Below are positions 33,456-41,583 of a stretch of DNA of 64,000 nucleotides, piece by piece (within the stretch, counting starts at the first letter, position 1; the number at the start of each line of letters is the position of its first letter). The DNA is taken from NCBI RefSeq assembly GCF_006546985.1, contig NZ_VATK01000016.1:1-64000 (forward strand), read 5' to 3'. The translations under genes and the position numbers were made by a program. The stretch comes from Bacillus sp. 03113 (GTDB lineage Bacteria; Bacillota; Bacilli; Bacillales; Cytobacillaceae). The notes beneath the pieces are model-generated. The model did not search any database. It saw only the letters and a list, made by a program, of their open reading frames with translations, and was not told where the DNA came from.

Positions 33456-34013
33456 ATGAAGCATCGAGTTATTATGAAGATAAAACTTGCAAGTCAAACT
33501 GTCGAAACTAAAGGAATGAAGCCTGCAAAATGTAGAAATATTAAAGAGACTGATGAATATTTTCTTGGAAAATTAATGTACGAAGGATACAAAAATAGTA
33601 TAGATGATGAGGGAAAAACATTAAATGGATATATTACCGAAATGAAAGCCACTATAAAGGGGTTTTATGGACCAATGCTAAAAAACTGTTCTTATGTTCT
33701 TGAACAAAACGGAGTACTAATTTCAGCTGCTATTGTGACAGTACATAAGAAAATTCCTCTATTAACGTATGTTGTAACTCATCCTTCCTATAGAAATAAG
33801 GGATATTCGACTTTATTAATTAATGAAACGATTAATTCATTATATCAATGTAACTATAAAGAATTATATCTTGCTGTAACAACTGGTAATAACCAAGCTC
33901 AACATCTTTATAAGAAAATAGGATTTAAAGAAGTTAGGACGAGGAGATTAAATATACTCGATGCAATTAAACGTTTTAGCTTTCCTAAAAAACTTAAAAT
34001 GAAAACAAAATAG
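33456..34013 (+). CDS. GNAT-family N-acetyltransferase
   Basis: A 185-residue acetyltransferase. The N-terminal part (about 25-70) is an unusual KCRNIKETDEYFLGKLMYEGYK region as in YkkB-like GNATs. The core has VLEQNGVLISAAIVTVHKKIPLLTYVVTHPSYRNKGYSTLLI with a modified acetyl-CoA loop (RNKGYS). It ends with LAVTTGNNQAQHLYKKIGFKEV. The substrate is unknown. A weak AGGTG lies before the ATG at 33456; the ATG at 33474 is an alternative. Confidence 0.82.
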   Translation: MKHRVIMKIKLASQTVETKGMKPAKCRNIKETDEYFLGKLMYEGYKNSIDDEGKTLNGYITEMKATIKGFYGPMLKNCSYVLEQNGVLISAAIVTVHKKIPLLTYVVTHPSYRNKGYSTLLINETINSLYQCNYKELYLAVTTGNNQAQHLYKKIGFKEVRTRRLNILDAIKRFSFPKKLKMKTK

Positions 34014-34285
34014 GCAAAATGGAAAAAAGGATCGTCATAATCAACGAATATTAAAATTAATTCGTACTATGATTCTACTTTTGGTATAATTTATATATAA
34101 ATTTTTTGAAAAATCAAGCTTAGTTGCATTCCTGGAACTTTTGTCTTTAGCTTTTTTTGGTATACTGATACATATTATATAATGAATTTGCGTTTTTGGA
34201 ATTTTATGCTTTTTTCGTTATTCTACTATGCGAATTTAGATAAATGTTGACGACTGTCATTTACTATGGGGGAAACAATAAAAGT

Positions 34286-34861
34286 ATGAGTATGTATGAG
34301 AAAATATTAGAAATTCTGGATAAAAAAGGGCCTTTGTCAATTCCTATTATTTGTGATGAAATTAATCAAAATGCAAAATCATTTGGAGAAGATGAAAAAC
34401 CTGTAAAAGAAGCGCATATTAAATCTGTTATCTCACGGAAAAAAGAATTATTTACTGTTAAAGATGATATTGTCTCTATTTTACCTGAAAAAGAGTTTTT
34501 ATGTTTAAAAGTCGTTCAGGAAATGTCTGGTTCATGGCAGAAATTAAATGTAGATTTTATTAAAAGTCGTTTTATTGTTTTTGAATGGCATTCTGAACAA
34601 TTCCAATCATTTTCAACTCCTTCAGAAACAATTGGTTCTGTTGATGAGTTAAAAAAAGAACTATATCGAATGAAAATATGGGATTGGGAATCAAATGATG
34701 AGCAAGCAAAAAATGTGCAAGATGAGCTAAGATGGTCCATTAAGCTTGAAACAAAGGGAAAGACATTTATTAAAAATGGAATTCAAACACACCCTAAAGA
34801 ATGGAAGAAGCTTTGTCAATCCATTTCTAAACTAATTGGAAAATCATTTTCAAGAATTTAA
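34286..34861 (+). CDS. Winged-helix protein of unknown function
   Basis: A 191-residue protein that I do not recognise. Residues 1 to about 70 read as a HARE-HTH-like winged helix: MSMYEKILEILDKKGPLSIP, then KPVKEAHIKSVISRKKELF and VKDDIVSIL. The rest is mixed alpha/beta with several Trp. The ATG at 34286 has GGGGGAAAC upstream; an in-frame ATG at 34244 has no site. No neighbour suggests a role. A DNA-binding function is inferred from the N-terminal fold alone. Confidence 0.62.
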   Translation: MSMYEKILEILDKKGPLSIPIICDEINQNAKSFGEDEKPVKEAHIKSVISRKKELFTVKDDIVSILPEKEFLCLKVVQEMSGSWQKLNVDFIKSRFIVFEWHSEQFQSFSTPSETIGSVDELKKELYRMKIWDWESNDEQAKNVQDELRWSIKLETKGKTFIKNGIQTHPKEWKKLCQSISKLIGKSFSRI

Positions 34862-34862
34862 A

Positions 34863-34910
34863 AAAGAGGGAAAAGGATCACTCTAATCGAGCTTCCTTTT
34901 CCCTTTTTCT
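34863..34910 (+). terminator. Terminator after the winged-helix gene
   Basis: AAAGAGGGAAAAGGA pairs with TCCTTTTCCCTTTTT around a 16-base loop and is followed by T-rich sequence. Confidence 0.85.
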
Positions 34911-35004
34911 ATAAGCTGTTACATACAAGTAATAGCTTTAAGATCTTGATAAATAATACATAAAATCGGTGGGCTTGTTTTTATAAATAGATACAAATTC
35001 CTAT

Positions 35005-35019
35005 TGTAAAGCGCTTACA
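35005..35019 (+). promoter_or_regulatory. cre-like site (CcpA)
   Basis: TGTAAAGCGCTTACA is a 15-base near-palindrome that holds the AAGCGCTT core of catabolite-responsive elements, one base longer than the usual 14-base form. It lies just before the LacI-type operators of the sugar acid operon, where CcpA repression would be expected. Confidence 0.55.
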
Positions 35020-35037
35020 TAAATCATATACTTTATA

Positions 35038-35062
35038 TAAACCGATTTACTAAACCGATTTA
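35038..35062 (+). promoter_or_regulatory. Tandem LacI-type operators
   Basis: TAAACCGATTTA occurs twice (35038-35049 and 35051-35062), separated by one base. Each is a near-palindrome centred on CG, as LacI-family proteins prefer. The same sequence in reverse complement (TAAATCGGTTTA) stands before the hxlA-like gene at 39985-39996. The LacI-family protein encoded at 38892 is the likely ligand. Confidence 0.75.
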
Positions 35063-35086
35063 TTAAAATGAAAGGTGCGAGCAAAA

Positions 35087-35869
35087 ATGAATACGATTGT
35101 TCCTTTAAATGCTTTTGATGTAAAAGAAGTCATTGAAAAGGGTCAGGACAAATTTATTTCGAGTATTTTCAATGCCGGTGCACAAGGAGTTGAAATTCGG
35201 AGAGAGCTTTTTGCTACACATTCACCTAATTTAACATTAATTAAAGAAAAACTTACAAAATATTCATTACTAACCGTATATTCTGCACCTATTCCATTAT
35301 GGAAAAAAGATTTTTCATTCAACATAGAAGAGGTTCAAAAAGTATTTGCTGAAGCAGAAATAATAAATGCTAGTTGGGTAAAGCTATCATTAGGACATTT
35401 TGATAGAAAGAACTCAAATTTAACTGAATTGAAATCATTTCTAGAAAAATATGATGCCATTACACTTCTAATAGAAAATGATCAAACAGTTGAAGGAGGA
35501 AAGATAGAACATCTCGCATCTTTTTTTGAAAGCGCTTATACTAATGAAATTCCTTTGGGAATGACATTTGACATCGGCAACTGGAAATTTGTATCAGAAG
35601 AGATCGAAATCGCGATACAAAAATTAGCTAGATTTGTTCAGTATATTCACTTAAAGCATGTTGAAGAAGGTGAAACAAATTTAATTACTTTACCTATTCC
35701 GCTTGAAATGAATGCAAATTGGATGAAAATCGTTAAACAAATCCCAAACTATCAAATGATTGGTCTGGAATTTCAAGTTAAATCAGAAAAAATACTTGAA
35801 AATTATATTCAATTCCTTCAATTTAGCCATACGGCAAAGGAGCGATTCAAATGCAAAAGCTTAAAGTAA
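35087..35869 (+). CDS. Sugar isomerase/epimerase-like TIM-barrel protein
   Basis: A 260-residue protein resembling the xylose isomerase-like TIM-barrel family (AP endonuclease 2/IolE/IolI). It has GAQGVEIRRELF near strand 1-2, VKLSLGHFDRKNS, LLIENDQT, GMTFDIGNWKF and YIHLKHVEEGE, which would place Glu/Asp/His metal ligands at the barrel mouth. It is the first gene of the KDG operon and overlaps the kinase gene by 19 bases. It probably isomerises or epimerises a sugar acid before phosphorylation, but the substrate is not deducible. The ATG at 35087 has AAAGGTG upstream. Confidence 0.75.
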   Translation: MNTIVPLNAFDVKEVIEKGQDKFISSIFNAGAQGVEIRRELFATHSPNLTLIKEKLTKYSLLTVYSAPIPLWKKDFSFNIEEVQKVFAEAEIINASWVKLSLGHFDRKNSNLTELKSFLEKYDAITLLIENDQTVEGGKIEHLASFFESAYTNEIPLGMTFDIGNWKFVSEEIEIAIQKLARFVQYIHLKHVEEGETNLITLPIPLEMNANWMKIVKQIPNYQMIGLEFQVKSEKILENYIQFLQFSHTAKERFKCKSLK

Positions 35870-36810
35870 TTACCTTTGGAGAAGCAATGGCCATGTTTAT
35901 GGCTGCTGAGCCTGGACCACTATCCAAAATAAGCAGCTATATTCGTGAATTAGCAGGTGCTGAAACAAATGTTGCAATAGGCTTGGCTAGACTTGGTATA
36001 GAAGTTGGATGGGTCAGTAAAGTAGGAAACGATTCCTTTGGAGAATTTATTATCGACAGACTAAAGAATGAACATGTAAATATAGAAAATGTCATGATCG
36101 AAAAGGGTTTTGCGACCGGTTTTCAAATTAAGTCGAAAGCAAAGTACGGAGATCCAGAGGTAGAATACTATCGTAAAGGGTCTGCCGCAAGTCAGCTAAG
36201 TATTGATGACTTTGATGAACGTTATTTTTTACAGGCTGATCATTTGCATGTTACAGGAATTCCGTTAGCAATATCACAAAAGACAAAATCTTTCGCCCAG
36301 CATGCTGTTCATTTTATGAAAAAACATGGGAAGTCTATTTCATTCGACCCAAACCTGAGATCAAATTTATGGGCTTCCATTGATGAGATGGTGAAAGTAA
36401 CGAACGATTTAGCGATAGAAGCTGATTATGTGATGCCTGGTTTAAATGAAGGGGAAAGATTGACAGGTTGTAAAAATCCGAGTGATATCGCTTCTTTTTA
36501 TTTAGATAAAGGAGTAAAGCTTGTCGTCATAAAGCTTGGGGAAGAAGGAGCCTATTATAAAACAAGTGAACAAGAGGGCATTGTAAATGCCTTTAAGGCA
36601 AAGCAAGTAATTGATACAGTTGGGGCTGGGGACGGATTTGCAGTCGGTTTTATAAGTGGAATGTTAGAAGATTGCCCTATTCAAGAAGCAGTTGAAAGAG
36701 GGAATGTCATTGGATCACTTGCGGTTCAGTCACAAGGAGATCATGAAGGCTATCCAACAAGACTACAATTATCAGAATATATGAAGAAATCCATACAGGG
36801 AGTGAAATAG
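35851..36810 (+). CDS. kdgK: 2-dehydro-3-deoxygluconate kinase (PfkB family)
   Basis: A 319-residue PfkB sugar kinase. Its N-terminal strand is VITFGEAMAMFMAAEPGPLS, and AGAETNVAIGLARLG, WVSKVGNDSFGEFI and SFDPNLRSNLW follow. The C-terminal signature is DTVGAGDGFAVGFISG, with the catalytic Asp in GAGD. The EYYRKGSAASQLS segment is typical of KDG kinases. It phosphorylates 2-keto-3-deoxygluconate to KDPG, the substrate of the aldolase encoded two genes later. AAAGGAG precedes the ATG. Confidence 0.88.
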   Translation: MQKLKVITFGEAMAMFMAAEPGPLSKISSYIRELAGAETNVAIGLARLGIEVGWVSKVGNDSFGEFIIDRLKNEHVNIENVMIEKGFATGFQIKSKAKYGDPEVEYYRKGSAASQLSIDDFDERYFLQADHLHVTGIPLAISQKTKSFAQHAVHFMKKHGKSISFDPNLRSNLWASIDEMVKVTNDLAIEADYVMPGLNEGERLTGCKNPSDIASFYLDKGVKLVVIKLGEEGAYYKTSEQEGIVNAFKAKQVIDTVGAGDGFAVGFISGMLEDCPIQEAVERGNVIGSLAVQSQGDHEGYPTRLQLSEYMKKSIQGVK

Positions 36811-36811
36811 G

Positions 36812-38095
36812 ATGGTTCAAACGAATGCAAAACAAAGATGGATTCGACTTATTCCGATGGTTTTCATTACGTATAGTCTTGCTTACTTAGATCGTGCTAA
36901 TTATGGTTTTGGTGCAGCTGCAGGACTTGCAGAAGACTTGCATATTACACAGACTACATCTTCTTTACTCGGTTCTTTATTTTTCCTTGGGTATTTCTTT
37001 TTTCAAATTCCGGGTGCTCATTATGCTGAAAATAAAAGTGCAAAAAAATTAATCTTTTGGTCTCTTATTCTTTGGGGTTTATTGGCAACAGCTACGGGTC
37101 TTGTTTCAAATATCTATTTTCTTTTTCTGATTCGCTTTTTATTGGGAGTTGTTGAAAGCGCTGTTATGCCAGCCATGCTTGTCTTTTTAAGCCATTGGTT
37201 TTCGAAATCGGAACGATCTCGTGCTAATACGTTCTTAATTTTAGGAAATCCGGCAACGGTTTTATGGATGTCCATTATATCTGGTTATTTATTGCATGCA
37301 TTTGGCTGGAGGTGGATGTTTATTATCGAAGGAATTCCTGCGGTCATTTGGGCATTTATTTGGTGGCGACTCGTTAAAGATGAGCCTAAAGAAGCTCGAT
37401 GGCTATCTCAGGAAGAAAAAGAAGCTTTTTATGAGCAATTAAAAAAAGAGCAGGAAGGGCTAAAACCCGTTAAAAATTATCGAGAAGCATTTAAATCAAA
37501 AACAGTGATTTTACTTAGCCTTCAGTATGCTTTATGGAGCATTGGTGTTTACGGTTTTGTTATGTGGTTGCCATCTATTATCTCCGCTGCTCCAAATATG
37601 AGTATTGTGACAACAGGATGGCTAGCGTCCATCCCATATATTTTAGCAGTGATCCTCATGCTTACAGCATCCTATTATTCTGATAAAACATTAAAAAGAA
37701 AACAATTTGTTTGGCCATTTTTATTAGTAGGAGCTTTATGTTTTTATGGGTCTTACCTAATTGGCACAAGTAATTTTTGGTTATCCTTTGTTATGCTAGC
37801 CATCGCAGGTGGAGTAATCTATGCTCCATACGGGCCATTTTTTGCGATCATTCCAGAAATTCTTCCACGTAATGTTGCTGGTGGAGCTATGGCATTGATT
37901 AATAGTATGGGAGCATTAGGATCCTTCATTGGCGCATATTTAGTTGGTTATTTCCATGATATTACTGGCGGGTATGGAACTTCTTATCTATTCATGGCTG
38001 GATCATTATTAGCTTCAGCTGTAATAACAATGATTGCTACTAGTAAAAGGAAAAAAGTTCAGAAAAAAACTACTGATGTAATAGCAAGCGTATAA
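36812..38095 (+). CDS. MFS sugar acid transporter (anion:cation symporter family)
   Basis: A 427-residue transporter with 12 predicted membrane segments. The ACS-family pattern is present: YLDRANYGFGAAAGL in segment 1, GSLFFLGYFFFQIPGA in segment 2, RFLLGVVESAVMPAML in segment 4, and GAMALINSMGALGSFIGAYLVG in segment 11. Relatives carry hexuronates, galactonate, glucarate or 2-keto-3-deoxygluconate. Its place between kdgK and kdgA suggests uptake of a sugar acid that enters as KDG. It starts one base after the kinase stop. Confidence 0.87.
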   Translation: MVQTNAKQRWIRLIPMVFITYSLAYLDRANYGFGAAAGLAEDLHITQTTSSLLGSLFFLGYFFFQIPGAHYAENKSAKKLIFWSLILWGLLATATGLVSNIYFLFLIRFLLGVVESAVMPAMLVFLSHWFSKSERSRANTFLILGNPATVLWMSIISGYLLHAFGWRWMFIIEGIPAVIWAFIWWRLVKDEPKEARWLSQEEKEAFYEQLKKEQEGLKPVKNYREAFKSKTVILLSLQYALWSIGVYGFVMWLPSIISAAPNMSIVTTGWLASIPYILAVILMLTASYYSDKTLKRKQFVWPFLLVGALCFYGSYLIGTSNFWLSFVMLAIAGGVIYAPYGPFFAIIPEILPRNVAGGAMALINSMGALGSFIGAYLVGYFHDITGGYGTSYLFMAGSLLASAVITMIATSKRKKVQKKTTDVIASV

Positions 38096-38152
38096 ATGAA
38101 ATCGATTGTGTCCTTTTGTTAAAAGCAAAATCCATGATAAGGAGAGAACAAA

Positions 38153-38815
38153 ATGGATATTGAAGAGATTAGACAAAGGTCTGTCATAGCTATTTTACGT
38201 GGAGCTTCCCTTCAATCGATTATACCAATTGTGAATGCGCTGCAGGAAGGAGGAGTATCAGCAATCGAAATTACGATGGAGGCACCAAAAGCGCTTGCCG
38301 TCTTAGAAAAAATTACAGAATACTTTGCCGATGATGTATTTGTAGGAGCAGGAACAGTATTAGATCCTGAAACAGCTCGTGCAGCTATATTATCCGGTGC
38401 GAGGTTTATATGTTCTCCTACCGTTAATCGAAAAACAATTGAAATGACTAAACGATATGGGGTAATTAGTGTGCCTGGTGCTTTTACACCTACTGAAATT
38501 TTAACAGCTTACGAGTCTGGTGGAGATATAGTTAAAGTTTTTCCAGCAGCTGCGAACGGCCCAAACTATATTAAGAATATTTCCGGTCCTTTACCACATA
38601 TTCCATTAATGCCGACAGGAGGTATTGATCTGTACAATGCGAGGGATTTTATGATTGCTGGGGCGTGTGCTATCGGAATTGGAAGTACATTAGTAAATAC
38701 GAAGAAAGAAGTGAATTCTAGTTTCTTATCACAGTTAACTGAAAATTCTATACAGCTTCTCCAATTAGTTAAAGTAAAAGATGTAAGAAAGTTAATATCG
38801 AAAACTAAGCATTAG
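38153..38815 (+). CDS. kdgA: KDPG aldolase (2-dehydro-3-deoxyphosphogluconate aldolase)
   Basis: A 220-residue class I aldolase of the KDPG/KHG family. It splits KDPG to pyruvate and glyceraldehyde-3-phosphate. It has VSAIEITMEAP with the catalytic Glu, VGAGTVLDPE, ARFICSPTVN and the Schiff-base Lys in GGDIVKVFPA, then LMPTGGID. It follows the transporter by 57 bases and is the last enzyme of the route from KDG. GGAGAG precedes the ATG. Confidence 0.92.
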   Translation: MDIEEIRQRSVIAILRGASLQSIIPIVNALQEGGVSAIEITMEAPKALAVLEKITEYFADDVFVGAGTVLDPETARAAILSGARFICSPTVNRKTIEMTKRYGVISVPGAFTPTEILTAYESGGDIVKVFPAAANGPNYIKNISGPLPHIPLMPTGGIDLYNARDFMIAGACAIGIGSTLVNTKKEVNSSFLSQLTENSIQLLQLVKVKDVRKLISKTKH

Positions 38816-38837
38816 TCGTTTTAACATACTAGATTCT

Positions 38838-38885
38838 GTCCTCTTTTATCGTTAAAATAAAAGGAACAATTTGATAAAAGAGGAC
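38838..38885 (+). promoter_or_regulatory. 13-bp hairpin that covers the kdgR ribosome binding site
   Basis: GTCCTCTTTTATC (38838-38850) and GATAAAAGAGGAC (38873-38885) are perfectly complementary, loop 22. The right arm contains AGAGGA, the ribosome binding site of the LacI-family gene (ATG at 38892). No T-run follows. It could lower translation of the regulator or mark processing of the operon mRNA. Confidence 0.6.
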
Positions 38886-38891
38886 GATAAC

Positions 38892-39890
38892 ATGCAGAAA
38901 GTAACTATGGCTGATGTAGCAAAAGAAGCAGGTGTATCTAAAAGTACAGTCTCACAGTATCTTAATAAAAGGTATGAATATATGAGTGCACAGACAAAAG
39001 AAAATATAGGAGAAGCTATCGAGAAGCTAGGCTATCGACCGAACATCTTAGCTCGTGGATTAAAACAAAAACGTACTTCGATGATCGGTGTGATTGTTGC
39101 CAATATTATGAACCGCTTTTCAACGGAGGTTAGTCGATCCATTGAAGATTACTTCTATCAATATGATTTTCAAGCAATTGTTTGTAATGCGGATGATGAT
39201 GCTGAAAAAGAAAAGAATTATATTGAAATGCTTAGAGCTAAACAAGTAGACGGTTTAATTATTTTCCCTACTGGTAAAAATCTTGAATTATATAGACAGA
39301 TGGTAAATGAAAAATACCCAGTTGTATTTATGGATAGAAAAATTGAAAACCTAGATGCCACCTTTGTTTTAACAAATAATGTTGAAGCTTCTTCTGACGC
39401 TGTTCATCAATTCATTCGCAAGGGGCATGAAAGAATAGCCATTGTTACACAGCCTTTAACTATCAGTCCAAGAATAGATCGTATCAATGGATATAAAAAA
39501 GCATTACATGGATACGGAATTCCATTGAATCCTAATTACATGATTCATACTGATATACACAATATAAAGGATGCACTTTTACACTTGTTTCAGCTGCCTA
39601 AACCGCCCACAGTTCTATTAGCAGGAAATGATTTGGTTTTTCTAGAAGTTTTAGAATTCGCTCAACTAAATAAGATCAAAATTCCAGAGCAGCTTTCTTT
39701 GGTTGTATTTGATCATGTTCCTTTTGCTCATTTGGTCAATCCGACGATTTCAACTATTGCGCAGCCTTCCTTTGAAATGGGTAAAAAAGCTGCTCAAATT
39801 TTACTTGAAAAAATAAATAAAGAAGTGAATGAACAAATAGAATATACCTTTCCATGTCAGTTTATCGATAGAGATTCGACCATTCTATAA
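38892..39890 (+). CDS. kdgR: LacI-family repressor (KdgR-like)
   Basis: A 332-residue regulator. The LacI helix-turn-helix (3 to about 50; VTMADVAKEAGVSKSTVSQY) has the hinge segment RPNILARGLKQKRTSMIGVIV. A periplasmic-binding-protein-like effector domain follows (about 60-330; RKGHERIAIVTQP, NGYKKALHGYG, VLLAGNDL, PTISTIAQPSFEMGKKAAQIL). The effector is probably KDG or a related sugar acid. It should bind the TAAACCGATTTA operators at 35038-35062 and 39985-39996. Its translation start lies in the arm of a strong hairpin. Confidence 0.88.
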   Translation: MQKVTMADVAKEAGVSKSTVSQYLNKRYEYMSAQTKENIGEAIEKLGYRPNILARGLKQKRTSMIGVIVANIMNRFSTEVSRSIEDYFYQYDFQAIVCNADDDAEKEKNYIEMLRAKQVDGLIIFPTGKNLELYRQMVNEKYPVVFMDRKIENLDATFVLTNNVEASSDAVHQFIRKGHERIAIVTQPLTISPRIDRINGYKKALHGYGIPLNPNYMIHTDIHNIKDALLHLFQLPKPPTVLLAGNDLVFLEVLEFAQLNKIKIPEQLSLVVFDHVPFAHLVNPTISTIAQPSFEMGKKAAQILLEKINKEVNEQIEYTFPCQFIDRDSTIL

Positions 39891-39984
39891 GTTTAAACAA
39901 ATGTATTAAGCTCCTTTGGAATTAAAATAAAACATAATGATATTACATTGAAAAACACTTATTGTCTAATTATAATAATTTATA

Positions 39985-39996
39985 TAAATCGGTTTA
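39985..39996 (+). promoter_or_regulatory. LacI-type operator before hxlA-like gene
   Basis: TAAATCGGTTTA, the exact reverse complement of the two operators at 35038-35062. It lies 38 bases before the hxlA start and suggests joint control by the LacI-family protein encoded upstream. Confidence 0.75.
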
Positions 39997-40033
39997 GTAG
40001 GAAGGGACTATATTAAGAAAGAGGTCTCAAGAA

Positions 40034-40687
40034 ATGAAAATTCAATTAGCATTAGATCGTTTATCCGTATCTGGAGCCATTCAATTAATTAAAATGGTAG
40101 AAGATTATATTGATTGGATTGAAGTTGGAACTTCATTAATTAAAGAATATGGAATGAGTAGTGTTCAAAAAATTAAAAAGACGTTTCCGAGCAAAAAAAT
40201 AGTTGCAGATATAAAGACCATTGATAATGCTGTCTATGAATCTCAAATTTGCTTTCGAGCTGGTGCCGATATTGCAACAGTTATGGGTGTAGCGCCTGAT
40301 ATTACGATTGATGCTTTTATACAAGAAGCTGAAAGTTTGAACAAAATGGTGATGATTGATTTATTAAATACATCTGAGGATAGGAAAAAAGAGCTATTGA
40401 AATATCATAAAGCTATTTTTTGTATGCATGTAAGTAAAGATGAACAAGAGTTAGATGGAAGAAATTCAACAAAGCAATCGTTTAAAAGTTCACTACAATC
40501 TTTTGATGTAACGATTGCTGTTGCTGGTGGGCTATCAATTGGATCTCTTGATGAGCTAGTAAATCAAAATATAGATATTGCAATTATTGGTACTGCAATT
40601 ACAAAAGCGAAAGATCCAAGGAAAGTAGCTAAGCAATTTTATGATGAAATTCGTAAAAGGAGGTTAAGCTTAGATGAACAAGAGTGA
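40034..40687 (+). CDS. hxlA: 3-hexulose-6-phosphate synthase (HPS/KGPDC family)
   Basis: A 217-residue orotidine-decarboxylase-like barrel. It has IQLALDRLS, DWIEVGTSLIKEYG, ADIKTIDNAVYE (DxKTxD motif of HPS), GADIATVMGVA and TIAVAGGLSI. HPS joins formaldehyde and ribulose-5-phosphate to hexulose-6-phosphate, or does the reverse to make pentose phosphate. The related KGPDC decarboxylates 3-keto-L-gulonate-6-phosphate; the following PHI gene favours HPS. It is preceded by a LacI operator instead of the HxlR activator system of B. subtilis and overlaps hxlB by 14 bases. Confidence 0.82.
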   Translation: MKIQLALDRLSVSGAIQLIKMVEDYIDWIEVGTSLIKEYGMSSVQKIKKTFPSKKIVADIKTIDNAVYESQICFRAGADIATVMGVAPDITIDAFIQEAESLNKMVMIDLLNTSEDRKKELLKYHKAIFCMHVSKDEQELDGRNSTKQSFKSSLQSFDVTIAVAGGLSIGSLDELVNQNIDIAIIGTAITKAKDPRKVAKQFYDEIRKRRLSLDEQE

Positions 40688-41222
40688 ATTGATTATTGAA
40701 GAAATACAGTCCGTATTAAGAAACATAGATGAAAGCCATCTCTTACAGCTCGCTTCAGTCCTTAATCAATCAAAGCGAATATTTGTCATTGGAGAAGGCC
40801 GATCGGGTTTAATGGCAAAATCATTTGCTATGCGATTAATGCATTTGGGTGCAACAGTATATGTAATAGGGGAAACGATCACTCCTTCGATGAAAAAGGG
40901 AGATACTCTTTTGGCTATTTCAGGATCAGGCCAAACAAAAAGTGTTGTTTGGGTAGCTGAAAAGGCTTCATCAATTGAATGTAAAGTAATAGCTATTTCG
41001 ACTGCTGAAGAATCACCACTATCAAAACATGCCTTAAATGTAATTATTATTCCAGCAGCAACTAAATTTAGAAAAGAAAATGAGACGAAAACGATCCAGC
41101 CTCTTGGCTCGCTGTTTGACCAATGTGCTCATATCCTATTTGATACTGTTTGTCTTTATTATTCAGAGATGAACGAGATAAGTAATCAGCAAGCACTCCA
41201 GCTCCACAGTAATATGGAATAA
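40674..41222 (+). CDS. hxlB: 6-phospho-3-hexuloisomerase (SIS domain)
   Basis: A 182-residue SIS-domain isomerase that converts hexulose-6-phosphate to fructose-6-phosphate. It has FVIGEGRSGLMAKSFAMRLMHLG, the PHI-type VIGETITPSMKKGD, SGSGQTKSV and TIQPLGSLFDQCAHILFD. Length and motifs match HxlB/PHI closely. GGAGG lies inside the end of hxlA, indicating coupled translation. Confidence 0.9.
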   Translation: MNKSELIIEEIQSVLRNIDESHLLQLASVLNQSKRIFVIGEGRSGLMAKSFAMRLMHLGATVYVIGETITPSMKKGDTLLAISGSGQTKSVVWVAEKASSIECKVIAISTAEESPLSKHALNVIIIPAATKFRKENETKTIQPLGSLFDQCAHILFDTVCLYYSEMNEISNQQALQLHSNME

Positions 41223-41232
41223 TCTATTTTAA

Positions 41233-41375
41233 GGAAAGCACAAGCGCTTTGATCAACAGCGACAGACATATGACACAATAAGAGAAAATCCTGATTTATG
41301 GAGGATTGAGGCTTACGATCCGAGCGGCTAGGAGATGTAGCTAGACATCAGTCTACCTTCCAGAAACTTAAACTT
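41233..41375 (+). repeat. Dispersed intergenic repeat, copy 3
   Basis: It begins 11 bases after the hxlB stop (TAAGGAAAGCACAAGCGC) and is similar to copy 2 in the middle: AGAGAAAATC, TGGAGGATTGAGGCTTACG, then AGATGTAGCTAGACATC. The arms are mutually complementary, as in the other copies. Confidence 0.7.
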
Positions 41376-41384
41376 TCTTGCTTT

Positions 41385-41424
41385 AAAAAAAGCGCAACTG
41401 AAAAATTTTCAGCTGCGCTTTTTA
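41385..41424. terminator. Terminator between hxlB and metH
   Basis: AAAAAAAGCGCAACTGAAAA and TTTTCAGCTGCGCTTTTT form a stem with T-runs on both sides. It may serve both convergent units. Confidence 0.82.
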
Positions 41425-41444
41425 TAATTGATAAGAAAGCATTA

Positions 41445-41583
41445 GTTGAAAGTAGACGAGTGTCTACATTAGTGCCTAGCCCTTGTGAAAAATAACCCTT
41501 TGACTCTAAAAGTAAAAAACACTTTTTGAGCTAAATGAACATTTTTCTTCAGGGCTGTGCAAGGGAGGTTCCGCTTTTCTTAA
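41445..41583 (-). repeat. Dispersed intergenic repeat, copy 4 (stop-codon anchored)
   Basis: On the minus strand it begins at the metH stop (TAAGAAAAGCGGAACC). It contains CCTGAAGAAAAATGTTC, TTTTTCACAAGGGCTAGG and other blocks found in the same order in copy 1 (7692-7872). This is the clearest paired copy. Confidence 0.8.
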
